From Kosakonia arachidis (GTDB lineage: Bacteria; Pseudomonadota; Gammaproteobacteria; Enterobacterales; Enterobacteriaceae): a stretch of 64,000 nt of DNA. The stretch covers positions 434,001 to 498,000 of the forward strand of contig NZ_FPAU01000001.1 in NCBI RefSeq assembly GCF_900116535.1, in the 5' to 3' direction. The number at the start of each line of letters is the position of its first letter. Within the stretch, counting starts at the first letter, position 1. The position numbers and the translations under genes are program-made. The notes beneath the pieces were generated by a model. That model did no database searches. It had not been told where the DNA came from and saw only the letters and a program-made list of their open reading frames with translations. Below, one piece after another: positions 17,562 to 26,822 of the stretch.

Positions 17562-17963
17562 ATGGAGTCTGAGCGGGAAGCGCTATTGCAATTTTCCAGT
17601 CAATTTTGTGAGGAATTAAGCAACGATGATGAGGGCCTGAAACGTGAGATCCTGGCCCACGCAGGTAATCGCTGGTCGCTGGGCGTGCTGCATATTCTTG
17701 GTACCAACGGACCTCTTCGCTACGGAGAGTTACGCCGCTACCTTACGGGTGTCACTCAAAGAATGCTGACGCGAACACTGCGCCATCTGGAGCGGGACGG
17801 GCTTATATCCCGCTATGATTATGAGGAAAAGTTGCGTCGGGTGGTTTATGCGATTACAGATATGGGCAAAGAAATGCTTCTGCGGATGCTACCTTTGTGG
17901 TCGTGGATTATCACATCCGCCAACTATTTCCGGGAAACAAGAGCAAAGTATGACAGTGATTGA
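17562..17963 (+). CDS. HxlR-family transcriptional regulator
   Basis: 133 aa winged helix. Core HxlR pattern: GNRWSLGVLHILGTNGPLRYGELRR, then GVTQRMLTRTLRHLERDGLISR. A single Cys at residue 17 (SQFCEEL) lies just before the core, where redox-sensing members such as HypR and QorR carry their reactive Cys. GGAGGTGAT precedes the ATG. It probably controls the divergent NmrA-like reductase. Confidence 0.88.
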   Translation: MESEREALLQFSSQFCEELSNDDEGLKREILAHAGNRWSLGVLHILGTNGPLRYGELRRYLTGVTQRMLTRTLRHLERDGLISRYDYEEKLRRVVYAITDMGKEMLLRMLPLWSWIITSANYFRETRAKYDSD

Positions 17964-18115
17964 ATCTTTTGGTGACAACATGGCAAAAGATTTATGAAAG
18001 TTGAAACTCTCATCAAGAAGGCTGCAACGCGATATTGCAGCCTGCGCTGAGAGGCACCAGGTCCGCTCTTCGCTCACAGCGGACATCATACCCCTAGGCT
18101 GTCCGCTCCGTGACA

Positions 18116-18421
18116 TTACCTGACGTTGTATTCTCTGATGTTAACGCCCTTAATGCTGTATAAACCTGTTCGCTTAATCCGCTTACCTTTTTTATCAGTA
18201 ATAGTGGCGGTAAGTGTGCTACAGCGAATGGAATGACGTTCATCAATAACCAGCCTAATTGCTTCTGAAGGATCTTCCACCTCTACAAGGTCGTCAGTCT
18301 TATCCAGACCGAATGGTACAAGGTGAAAGGCGGTTTTTCCCGATGATTTTCTGGTCATCTTTACAGGATACAGCACGTCCCCACTTTTATGAATAAATTC
18401 AAGGGATTCAATGTAAATCAT
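18116..18421 (-). CDS. Hypothetical protein (101 aa)
   Basis: Starts at an ATG with GGAGAATCACC before it (MIYIESLEF); an in-frame upstream ATG at 18457 lacks such a site. The protein is basic and beta-rich, without signal or membrane segment: residues 1-12 strand, KMTRKSSGKTAFHLV basic patch, and a C-terminal ITDKKGKRIKRTGLYSIKG. I do not recognise a family. It is isolated between the HxlR gene and a chemotaxis receptor gene. Confidence 0.5.
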   Translation of the reverse strand: MIYIESLEFIHKSGDVLYPVKMTRKSSGKTAFHLVPFGLDKTDDLVEVEDPSEAIRLVIDERHSIRCSTLTATITDKKGKRIKRTGLYSIKGVNIREYNVR

Positions 18422-18794
18422 GGTGATTCTCCATAGTTTGTCTGCATGAATATACAAACCGAAGATAGGAGATACAATACAAAAGGCAGGGAAATCTAAA
18501 ATAGCCTAACATGCATTATAACTAGTTGAATTATATTTTTAATTTTCAAAGGTGTGCGCAAAAATTTAATCGTTGACTCGCCTTATAGCTAGCTGAAGTG
18601 ACTTGTCCCTATGACTCAAGGCACCTTGATGTAAGTATGCATTCCGAACTTCCGTTGTTCAAAGTAGCCAGTCAGATTTGATTGTGTGCTACCAGTGAAA
18701 ATCGTCAGTATCCCTTGGTAATCATACGAATCCACCTAAAGCCCTCTGGCGCGGCCATTCCGCAGCCAGAGACGGATTCAGATCTTAAGCAGGA
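18422..18794. other. Intergenic region without a recognisable gene
   Basis: About 370 bp with AT-rich and mixed stretches between the hypothetical gene and the REP-like element after the chemotaxis gene. No ORF, RNA gene or repeat is supported. Confidence 0.5.
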
Positions 18795-18832
18795 TAGCCG
18801 AATGGCGCGTATGCCATCCGGCATTTCGGCTA
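18795..18832. repeat. REP-like palindrome
   Basis: GCCGAATGGC at 18797-18806 pairs with GCCATCCGGC at 18813-18822, the form of enterobacterial repetitive extragenic palindromes. It lies directly after the stop of the chemotaxis receptor gene, the usual place for such elements, where it can protect the mRNA 3' end or end transcription. Confidence 0.65.
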
Positions 18833-20368
18833 CAGCCTGAACGCATTTACGCCATTCAGCAATTTTCCGGCCTGATGGCTGAGCGAATTGGCGGCGGTAG
18901 CCATCTCTTCGACCATTGCGGCGTTCTGTTGCAGGTTACCCTCCATCTGACTGACGGCGATATTCACCTGCTCAATACCGTGGCTCTGCTCGCTGGAGGA
19001 GTTGTTCACCTGATTAATCAGCAATGTGGTTTCGTCCACGGCACCCAGCGCATTATTCATTCTCGTGGTGACGCTGGCGGCATAATTGACACCTTCACTG
19101 ACATTCTTAATCGCTTCATCGATCAACCCGCGAATATCCCGTGCGGCGACGGATGAGCGATGCGACAGCGAACGTACCTCACCCGCCACAACCGCAAAGC
19201 CTTTGCCCTGTTCGCCCGCACGGGCGGCTTCCACCGCCGCATTCAGCGCCAGAATATTGGTCTGGAAGGCGATGCTGTCAATAATATCCGTGATTTCAGA
19301 GATCTTTGCCGATGACGCGGAAATATCGTCGATCGATTTTTGCAGAGAATTCAATTCGAGATGACTTTCATTCATCATCGATTGCAGACGGCCAATAAAG
19401 GCATTTGCCTCGTGCGCGTTGTCCTTATTCTGTTTCACCGTCGCTGAAAGCTGGTTCATGCTGGCGGCCGTCTGTTCCAGCGAGGACGCCTGTGATTCGG
19501 TGCGTGAAGAGAGGTCGTCGTTGCTTTTGGCGATTTCACTGGCGGCGGTATCGACCTCACTGCTGGCCTCTTTCACATTGTTTAATACGTTGCGGATTTT
19601 CTCCATCAGGCCATTAAAACTCGCCGCAGTAGCGCCCAGTTCATCTTTTTTATCGAGATCCACTTTCAGGGTTAAATCCAGTGATTCGCTGATGGTGCCC
19701 ATGCTGTTTTGTAAATTTTTCAACCCCTTATTCAGATAGCTAAGAATAATATAGGTAAATACGCCAATCAGCACTAATAAAAAGATAATTGTTGAAAGTA
19801 ATAACCAGAACGTATTTTGATACTGCGTATGGTTATTTACAGCATATTCCTTGGCAATAGTATAATTATGTTTCAACATTTCAGCGATATTCGCACTCAA
19901 TGCGACGGAAGCATTGGTTGTAGCTCCGCCATCCGATACCATTTGCCGTGCGGCATCAATGCCGTCACGGTGATAAACCGCTGTCATCGATTCTACTTTC
20001 TGTGCGTAATCATTAAAGGACTGTTGCGTGCTGGCCAATTGTTGGGCATCAGTATCATCACTGATGAGATTCGCTTTGTAATATTCCAGTATCTCTTTGG
20101 TTTTATTCAATTCATCTTTTGTTTGTGCCATATGCCTGGTAAAAACGGCTTCATCATTAATCAGTAACGACATCAGGATTTGCCGCCTTCCCTCTTCGCG
20201 ATGTTGTAGTGCCTCGCTGAGTTTACTAATACTTGGCAGACTATTATCAATAACATAATCAAAGCGTTCTTGTGCTTTGTCTAATGCGCGAATACTCAAA
20301 CCGCCGAGCAGAAGCATGGCGACAAAGGTAATGGCAAAAACAAATAGCAGTTTTTTTAAAATAGTCAT
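18830..20368 (-). CDS. Methyl-accepting chemotaxis protein
   Basis: About 512 aa. Membrane helix 1 at residues 5-24 ([20 protein letters not shown]), a periplasmic four-helix-bundle sensor (about 35-185), membrane helix 2 ([20 protein letters not shown]), a HAMP region, then the signalling domain with the conserved hairpin tip [20 protein letters not shown]. No C-terminal receptor pentapeptide is present (ends NGVNAFRL), so it depends on other receptors for CheR/CheB access. I chose the ATG at 20368 ([11 protein letters not shown]), preceded by TGAGG. Ligand unknown. Confidence 0.92.
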   Translation of the reverse strand: MTILKKLLFVFAITFVAMLLLGGLSIRALDKAQERFDYVIDNSLPSISKLSEALQHREEGRRQILMSLLINDEAVFTRHMAQTKDELNKTKEILEYYKANLISDDTDAQQLASTQQSFNDYAQKVESMTAVYHRDGIDAARQMVSDGGATTNASVALSANIAEMLKHNYTIAKEYAVNNHTQYQNTFWLLLSTIIFLLVLIGVFTYIILSYLNKGLKNLQNSMGTISESLDLTLKVDLDKKDELGATAASFNGLMEKIRNVLNNVKEASSEVDTAASEIAKSNDDLSSRTESQASSLEQTAASMNQLSATVKQNKDNAHEANAFIGRLQSMMNESHLELNSLQKSIDDISASSAKISEITDIIDSIAFQTNILALNAAVEAARAGEQGKGFAVVAGEVRSLSHRSSVAARDIRGLIDEAIKNVSEGVNYAASVTTRMNNALGAVDETTLLINQVNNSSSEQSHGIEQVNIAVSQMEGNLQQNAAMVEEMATAANSLSHQAGKLLNGVNAFRL

Positions 20369-21819
20369 AACGGCCTCAGGTAACATTCCATCTCCAGGGG
20401 TAACGTTATTTTTATCGGCGACTAAAGGGAAATCTTCATAGTTAAAATAATAAATAATCATTTTTTATAAATGTTCAAGAAAAACCATGTAATACAATGG
20501 GTAAGTGTGCGTGGTAGGGTTTTGTTATGGTGCTTGTATGATATATTATCGGTTCTGTTTGTTTTCTCCCGATAAATATATTCTATATTTTTACATATTA
20601 CTAACGAATAATGTAGTGTTATTGCAATACAGTTATGGAGCAGCATAAAAAATAATGATTAACGCTATCTGATAGGCCATCGACAGGTGATGCGTTGAGT
20701 GCTTACAAGAGGGGGCTGAACCACAATCGCACACCAACATACGGTAAATTTTTTATTAACAATTTCAGTAATTAAGCACATTTATTCTCAGTTGGTTTAG
20801 CCGTTATTTAAGAACGTGACTTTGGATAACATTTTTATTAGCAGAGCATAGTCATAGCTCTTTGGTTTATCGTTATTATTTTGGAGAAACGGTTGAGTTT
20901 GGCATGCCTGTCATAATTCAGGTTGCGGAACAATGATCCCTCCGGGAATAACTTAATCATCGAGCCAGATTGTCCATAATAAACGCTTTGTTTCTTTATC
21001 CATAAGTTCAACTCGAACATTTGAGTACATCCCTATAGTTATTGTTTCGGTATATGTACGAGAGTTTGAGTTACTGAGCTCTCTCAGTATACATACAACC
21101 CGATAACCTATAAATGGTGCCGCGTTGTGACGCGGGGTATCATTTTTAGCGACAAGGCCATTTAAATATGACACATATTATACCTGGACTCTTGCTTACA
21201 CTTGTTGGCTATTATTAATGGATCCAACTGAAGGGTTACACAGACCCGGTACTTAGTGAGAAAAATTCAGAGACTTCACCATTCAGACCCCATCGGGGGT
21301 ATTTACAAAGGAGGTTTCACCACCTTTGTAATACCGTATCTGATGCTTTGCCCAACAGTTATACCACTCACAACATGCCAACCAGATGACAACGTATTGG
21401 TTACCGTTGTATTCATGTTTGCTGTGAAGTCATCCGGAACTTTACGCCCTGAGCAGAATGGTTCTCCCTCAGTTTCCCCCTGGAATGGGTGGCAAAAAAT
21501 CCACGCCAGCACTCCCGCGCACCGCCAGAAGCGGCTTTAGGCAATTCAGCCTTCCGGCTTTATTTTTAAAGCCCTAAAGTTTTGTCCATATTTGTCGAGT
21601 GGTTTTATAGATTAAGAAATCAGCCATGTAGTCTGCTGTCATGTCAATGCTCACAAAAATAACATGTTTTTTTCTTGTATGGCAGGATACTGCAAAAGGG
21701 GAGGGATATTCCCGGATGGTTTTTTTAACACAAAAATTTCCCCTCCTGTAAGGAGAGCATGACAGCGGAATACAGCTATTAATTATTTCATCTGAAAGCA
21801 GACCGGAGGGAAACACAGC
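20369..21819. other. Gene-poor AT-rich region
   Basis: About 1.45 kb. Only a doubtful minus-strand ORF at 20953-21174 has any merit. Short open frames around 21256-21540 on both strands overlap and show no codon or motif support. The stretch probably holds decayed accessory DNA and the promoters of the flanking genes. Confidence 0.45.
20953..21174 (-). CDS. Possible small protein or gene remnant (73 aa)
   Basis: Starts at a GTG directly after a TATAAT hexamer, so the true start may be later. Residues 25-73 read like a beta-rich domain end (GYRVVCILREL, then NVRVELMDKETKRLLWTIWLDD). It may be the truncated C-terminus of a larger protein. No family recognised; low confidence that it is expressed. 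Confidence 0.3.
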   Translation of the reverse strand: MSYLNGLVAKNDTPRHNAAPFIGYRVVCILRELSNSNSRTYTETITIGMYSNVRVELMDKETKRLLWTIWLDD

Positions 21820-22764
21820 ATGATTATCAGTCCATCCACCAACGCTTATACCAGGTTTCAGACATCTTCGGGGGTAACTAAAACCGCTTTATCCCTCCAG
21901 TCTGAGTCCGCTAATGAGGAGCCTGCTTCCTCCTCATCAGTACAGACCAGGATAAGTGGCAGGGCGAACATGATGTCCCGCCTGTTTGGCGATGCTGACA
22001 CCGAGCTGGCGGTGCAAACAACGCTGACGAAGAACAATATATCAATGAGCTCCTACAATTTCTTGACGTCTGGTGACCGTGACATGCTGTCGAATTTGTA
22101 TGCCACAGCGCAGGAGCAGGGGATTGACCTTCGTTATGTCGACGGCCTGGCCAGGGATCTGGGCGACTACCGTATGTTTAGCCCCGTGGAAGGCAATTCA
22201 AATACAGGCATTTACGATATGGCAGGGCGTAGGCTGACCTTTTCGTTCACGGACACAGACATGGCCACCGCCAGCCGTATACAGGACAGTAACAAGCTCT
22301 CCGGCTCCGTGCTGCCTTCCGGTTTTCTGGACTATGAACTTGATCCCGGGTTCGCTTTCAATCATACGGCGAGTTTTGATTTTCTGGCTTTGGTCGTAAA
22401 TAACCCGGCGATGCACGGAGATGCCGCGTCGCGGTTTTCCACGTACCAGAGTCAGGGGAAAAATAATTATGTGATTAAAACCGCTGATGAAGTGACGCTG
22501 GATACGACGGAGCCTGATTTCAGTTCTGTGGATGGTGTTTTTTCTGTGACAGAAACAGGGAAAAAACACGGGTTCAGCCTGGTAAACGGCCAGCCGACTC
22601 AGAACATGACCTCATCCACTGACAAATCGCATATCCCGACAGAGCAGAGCATGACACAGTCACTGCTGGATGCGGTCTGGCCGAAAAGTAAGTTTACCAG
22701 TGAGCCGTCGTCACTCTTCGATTTTCTGTATTCATCCGGTTTAACTGAAAAGGCTCAAGACTGA
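21820..22764 (+). CDS. Unknown soluble protein (314 aa), effector-like composition
   Basis: Preceded by a strong GGAGGG ribosome site 9 bases from the ATG. No signal peptide or membrane helix. The first ~45 residues are Ser/Thr-rich and disordered (TALSLQSESANEEPASSSS), followed by a folded region from about residue 47 to 240. The C-terminus again is Ser/Thr-rich. A polar unstructured N-terminus before a folded domain is common in type III effectors, but no secretion genes are near, so that is speculation. I do not recognise a family. It stands alone in a gene-poor region. Confidence 0.6.
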   Translation: MIISPSTNAYTRFQTSSGVTKTALSLQSESANEEPASSSSVQTRISGRANMMSRLFGDADTELAVQTTLTKNNISMSSYNFLTSGDRDMLSNLYATAQEQGIDLRYVDGLARDLGDYRMFSPVEGNSNTGIYDMAGRRLTFSFTDTDMATASRIQDSNKLSGSVLPSGFLDYELDPGFAFNHTASFDFLALVVNNPAMHGDAASRFSTYQSQGKNNYVIKTADEVTLDTTEPDFSSVDGVFSVTETGKKHGFSLVNGQPTQNMTSSTDKSHIPTEQSMTQSLLDAVWPKSKFTSEPSSLFDFLYSSGLTEKAQD

Positions 22765-23525
22765 TATCGATGGATGCAGACTTTAGTGAGGGATCCCTCT
22801 GCAGTTATTTATCTGTCGGGTATCACTCAGGGATACCCGACAGGACCATCAGTCCAGACGGTGCAGAATGACATTCCCTGCCAGCCCTTGCCGGGCATGC
22901 CATCGCTGCCGGCAATGGCAGGTGATGAACAATGTGAGGGAGTTCGAGCGGGTGCCGGGTCTGACGCTGGAAGACTGGGTAAAATAATAAAAATATATAG
23001 CAGGGTATAAAAGGAATGAGTGAGCTGAAAATCGATAATCCGTCGCAGAGACTGCGGGATTTCTTAACCCGACTCGTGCGCTATGGCACTGCCTGGCCGT
23101 ATTATACAGGTAAGGGAAGACAATTTTTCCACGCTCTGCCAGAGGCAGAAATTGCCCTCACTTGTAGTTGCATTATCATAAACGTTAACGGGGTGAGTCA
23201 TGCTTAGACTATCCTTAGCTCCCTGAATCATAAAACCATTGTATTAATTATGTTAGTAATTAAATAAAGGTATGAGGTTTACGCTTTCAGCAACTGAAAT
23301 ATAAGGGAATAACAAACTATTTACGAATAACTGAAATAATTGATAAGGGTCGCCAGATAATCGAATTTAAAAATTATCATGGCATAGGAATAAGGTTGTA
23401 TCGACATAAAAAGAGAGCTTATATTAACATAAACCTTAAACTTCCTGCTTTAATCGCCGCGAATAAAACAGGTATAAAAATAAGTCTGCAATTATTAATG
23501 GTGCGGAACGTGACTATTTAAACAC
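22765..23525. other. Gene-poor region downstream of the unknown protein
   Basis: Contains short plus-strand frames at 22774-23010 and 23016-23207 without convincing start signals or motifs. Between about 22890 and 22990 one frame ends in VMNNVREFERVPGLTLEDWV followed by two stops, which looks like the end of a decayed gene. The rest is AT-rich. Confidence 0.4.
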
Positions 23526-24488
23526 TCAGTTTAGTAACGCAGACTCCAGCTGATCTAGAGCAAACAGTATACCGTAGTTACTCATGGAAACATCTTCAGG
23601 TAATGGTAACCAGTAACTGATGTGGTTAATTATAGCCTGTCCCGGGGGGCAAAATGCGATAACCGGTATATGCTGAATTTGCGCATGGTGCACGGCACGA
23701 TCGACGTCATTATTGCTCACATCCGGTGCCAGTATTAGTAGTAAATCGTCAGGTTGAAGCCGGCTTATTGTCATCCGGAGTAAGCTATCATCCGGGATCC
23801 AGATAATATTAAGATTCGCGCTTTTCAATCGCCGTATCACCTCTCCCACCAGTAACGTTTCTGGTCCCGCAGCGCCAATCATCAGAACGCTTCGTGCTTT
23901 ACGCAAGGCAATTGCTGCCTGTTGCCAGCAGCGGGTATCTCCATCCTGCCACTGCTGCTGGAGAGCCACATTAATGCGTGCCAGTTGTGGCGATATATGT
24001 TCATTAACACGTTCAGAGTGTGCGCTTGCAAAGGCCAGACGCATTCGCAAGTCACGAATGTCATCACAACCGACTGACCGGGCGAAACGGGTAATGGTTG
24101 CTGCACTGACTTTGGCACGGGAAGCTAACTGCTCAATTGTGGCTGATGCGGCAAATTCCAAATCTTTCAGAATCGTGCTGGCAACCCGGCTCTCCTGTTG
24201 GCTTAAAACAGCCTGGCGATTGCGGATTATATCAAGAATCTCTTTAGGCTCACTACCGCGGAGCTGGCCGGCTTGCCGCAACTGAAGAAAAAAGTCATCC
24301 AAATCCCGGCAACCAGCTGAAAGTGCAAACCGTGATAACACGTCCGGACTCACTCCGGTCTTAATTATCAGACTTTCCCGGGTCGCGGTGGCCTGCTCAG
24401 GTAAATTATTCAGAATGAACTGAGCAAGTTTAGATTCCTGAGTATCAAAGCTCTGCGAAGGTTGTTGTAAATGCCAGAGTAAATCCAT
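23526..24488 (-). CDS. RpiR-family regulator with two HTH domains
   Basis: About 320 aa. Two copies of the RpiR helix-turn-helix are visible in tandem: residues ~15-73 (FDTQESKLAQFIL ... VSPDVLSRFALSAGC) and ~95-155 (LSQQESRVASTIL ... VSAATITRFARSVGC), followed by a SIS sugar-phosphate domain (ARSVLMIGAAGPETLLVGEVI). The usual family has one HTH. The ATG at 24488 and a GTG three bases earlier both fit the GGAG site. It is divergent from the PTS/GH4 operon and is the likely regulator, sensing a phosphosugar. Confidence 0.88.
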   Translation of the reverse strand: MDLLWHLQQPSQSFDTQESKLAQFILNNLPEQATATRESLIIKTGVSPDVLSRFALSAGCRDLDDFFLQLRQAGQLRGSEPKEILDIIRNRQAVLSQQESRVASTILKDLEFAASATIEQLASRAKVSAATITRFARSVGCDDIRDLRMRLAFASAHSERVNEHISPQLARINVALQQQWQDGDTRCWQQAAIALRKARSVLMIGAAGPETLLVGEVIRRLKSANLNIIWIPDDSLLRMTISRLQPDDLLLILAPDVSNNDVDRAVHHAQIQHIPVIAFCPPGQAIINHISYWLPLPEDVSMSNYGILFALDQLESALLN

Positions 24489-24526
24489 CACTTGTCACTC
24501 CACTTTAGTTAAAGATCCATTGTGCT

Positions 24527-24645
24527 TGAAAATTTTTTTCATTGCGTCTTTTTTTTTCGTTAGTTAGACGTTTTTTTTAAAGTTAAGTGATGGTTATTTA
24601 GCCTGTTTGGTTGACGGTTATCACACTTGTGAAAATTTTTTTCAT
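24527..24645. promoter_or_regulatory. Paired 16-bp operator candidates upstream of the PTS operon
   Basis: The 16-bp sequence TGAAAATTTTTTTCAT occurs twice, at 24527-24542 and 24630-24645, exactly 103 bp apart (about ten helical turns), in the gap between the RpiR gene and the IIB gene. Each is nearly palindromic (TGAAAA / TTTTCA), the style of RpiR-family sites. In-phase spacing would allow looping by a multimeric repressor. Confidence 0.6.
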
Positions 24646-24778
24646 AAATAAAACGAATCTATGTGTATGAATTAAAAGAGTATAAATATTTCTATTGGAA
24701 TTTCCTCTGACGTGTGGGGATTTACAGCTGACATAAATTCCCTCACTAATAACGCCATCAACTAACGGGGGATAAATA

Positions 24779-25084
24779 ATGCAAATCTTACTTTGTTGTG
24801 CAGCAGGAATGTCTACCAGCATGCTGGTAAGCAAAATGCAGGATGTTGCAAGAGAACGGGGGCTGGAAGTGATTCTCCGGGCCATTCCCGTGGCGGATTT
24901 CGAACGCTCCTTCGAAGAGGCTGATGTAATTCTGCTGGGGCCGCAGGTTCAGTATGAAGCAGCACGGCTTTCGGCAATTGCTGCTCCGCAGGGCAAAGCC
25001 GTAGCCGTTATTGACATGATGGATTACGGCATGATGCGGGCCGAGCAGGTTCTGGATAAAGCGCTGGCGCTTTATCCGGTCTGA
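24779..25084 (+). CDS. PTS lactose/cellobiose-type IIB component
   Basis: 101 aa. The N-terminal CCAAGMSTSMLV loop carries the phosphorylated Cys of the Lac-family IIB fold. It receives phosphate from IIA and passes it to the sugar bound by IIC. First gene of the IIB-IIA-GH4-IIC operon, preceded by GGGG eight bases before the ATG. Closest in type to ChbB/CelA. Confidence 0.93.
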   Translation: MQILLCCAAGMSTSMLVSKMQDVARERGLEVILRAIPVADFERSFEEADVILLGPQVQYEAARLSAIAAPQGKAVAVIDMMDYGMMRAEQVLDKALALYPV

Positions 25085-25145
25085 TCATCCTTGCTTACTG
25101 ACCCGACAGAACTGACATAACCATTAATTTTGAGAGAGGGTGCGC

Positions 25146-25487
25146 ATGACTGAGAATAAAAGGCTGGATTTTGAGGACGTAATCATGCTCCTGCTGGTGC
25201 AGGCAGGAGCAGCTCGCAGCGCAGCACTTACCGCGCTTCGTCAGGCGCGTGAGTATGATTTTATTGGTGCTCAGCAACAACTTAGTGACGCGAAGGAGAG
25301 CATTGTTATTGCGCATAAACAACAGACTGCACTGATAAGTGAAGATGCTGGTAGCGGCAAACTGCCGGTCACGCTGGTTCTTGTCCACGCTCAGGATCAC
25401 CTGATGAATGCGATGCTGATTCAGGATCTGGCTTCTGAAATTATTGAGCTTTACCGTCGTACAGCTCCGGGAGGCAGTCATGTTTAA
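25146..25487 (+). CDS. PTS lactose/cellobiose-type IIA component
   Basis: About 113 aa all-helical protein. The helix LVLVHAQDHLMNAM has the conserved phospho-His. N-terminal LVQAGAARSAALTALRQA is the first helix of the family. It starts at the ATG at 25146, with GAGAGG before it; a GTG two codons earlier is possible. The stop overlaps the next gene by 8 bp, indicating translational coupling. Confidence 0.92.
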   Translation: MTENKRLDFEDVIMLLLVQAGAARSAALTALRQAREYDFIGAQQQLSDAKESIVIAHKQQTALISEDAGSGKLPVTLVLVHAQDHLMNAMLIQDLASEIIELYRRTAPGGSHV

Positions 25488-26793
25488 AATCGCTATTATT
25501 GGCGGCGGTAGCAGCTACACACCGGAACTAATGGAAGGAATAATTAACCGCTATAACCAGTTACCTGTCACTGAGCTTGCGCTTGTAGACACGGAACAGG
25601 GGCGTAATAAGGTCAATATTATTGCTGAGTTGGCGCGACGCATGCTCGATAAAAATGCCCTGAAACAGGTCAAGGTTAGCGTCCATTTCTCACTTGATGA
25701 AGCTATAACCGGTGCGAGTTTTGTGTTAACTCAACTCCGGGTAGGCCAACTGGCTGCTCGTGCCGCTGATGAACGTCTGGGTCTGAAATATGGTTTACTG
25801 GGACAGGAAACCACAGGTGTTGGCGGTTTTGCCAAAGCACTGAGAACGATCCCGGTATTGCTGGATGTGGCGCGCAAAGTGGAAAAACTAGCACCGGATG
25901 CTTTCATCATCAACTTTACTAATCCTGCCGGTATTGTCACAGAAGCGGTTTCACGTTACAGCAATGCCAAGGTCATCGGTGTCTGTAACGTACCGGTTAA
26001 TATGCATCATATGATTGCCGATATGCTGAAAGCACCCTGGGATGAAGTTAATCTGCGCTTTGCAGGTCTCAATCATCTTGTGTGGGTAACACAGGTTACT
26101 CTGCGTGGCCAGGACGTGACAGACCAGGTTATTTCGAGTTTATGTGATGGTGAAACGCTGACCATGAATAACATCAAAGAGCTGCCATGGTCGCCAGCGT
26201 TTCTGCGCGCGTTGGGTGCAATTCCGTGTCCCTATCATCGTTATTACTGGCAAACGCCGGAAATGCTTGCCGAAGAGCAGAAGAAAGCGAAAGTCGGTAA
26301 TGAGGGCACACGGGCTGAGCAGGTTATGAAGGTGGAAGCTGAACTGTTTAAGCTTTATGCCAACCCTCAACTGGCGCATAAACCTGAGCAGTTGAGCTTC
26401 CGCGGCGGCGCCTACTACTCAGAAGTCGCAGTAGAAGTGATCAGTTCGATTTACAATAACAGTGGTAAAAATCTGGTCGTTAATTGTCGCAATAATGGCG
26501 CTATACAGGGTCTTCCTGATTCTGCTGTAGTAGAAACCAACTGTATCGTTGATGCTCAGGGCGCACATCCTATTGCCTTTGGTTCATTACCGCCCCTGAT
26601 GAATGGCCTTACACAGCAGATTAAAGCTTTTGAGCAGTTAACCATCGAGGCGGCTGTACACGGCGATCGTCATCAGGCACTTCTGGCACTTCTGGGAAAT
26701 CCGTTGGTAGGGGATATAACCCGTGCAGAAGCGTTACTTGATGAAGTGCTCACGCTCAATAAAGCCTATCTTCCCCAGTTTTCATCCCATTAA
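25480..26793 (+). CDS. GH4-family 6-phospho-beta-glucosidase
   Basis: About 437 aa. Family 4 glycosidase: NAD-binding [19 protein letters not shown] at the N-terminus, [18 protein letters not shown], then [14 protein letters not shown] and the metal-binding CNVPVNMHH region with Cys and His. It needs NAD+ and a divalent metal and cleaves imported phospho-disaccharides. The ATG at 25480 follows GGGAGGCAGTC. It lies between IIA and IIC, so its substrate is the product of this PTS, probably a beta-glucoside or diglucoside. Confidence 0.92.
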   Translation: MFKIAIIGGGSSYTPELMEGIINRYNQLPVTELALVDTEQGRNKVNIIAELARRMLDKNALKQVKVSVHFSLDEAITGASFVLTQLRVGQLAARAADERLGLKYGLLGQETTGVGGFAKALRTIPVLLDVARKVEKLAPDAFIINFTNPAGIVTEAVSRYSNAKVIGVCNVPVNMHHMIADMLKAPWDEVNLRFAGLNHLVWVTQVTLRGQDVTDQVISSLCDGETLTMNNIKELPWSPAFLRALGAIPCPYHRYYWQTPEMLAEEQKKAKVGNEGTRAEQVMKVEAELFKLYANPQLAHKPEQLSFRGGAYYSEVAVEVISSIYNNSGKNLVVNCRNNGAIQGLPDSAVVETNCIVDAQGAHPIAFGSLPPLMNGLTQQIKAFEQLTIEAAVHGDRHQALLALLGNPLVGDITRAEALLDEVLTLNKAYLPQFSSH

Positions 26794-26822
26794 TATCAGA
26801 CCTTGATTCCTGAGGAGACCTC

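Noticed and set aside
21256-21540. Opposing short frames in the gene-poor region
   Set aside because: Both strands are open, neither has a ribosome site or recognisable motif.
22774-23207. Two short plus-strand ORFs after the unknown protein
   Set aside because: Weak starts, no motifs and composition unlike a folded protein; described only as part of the gap.
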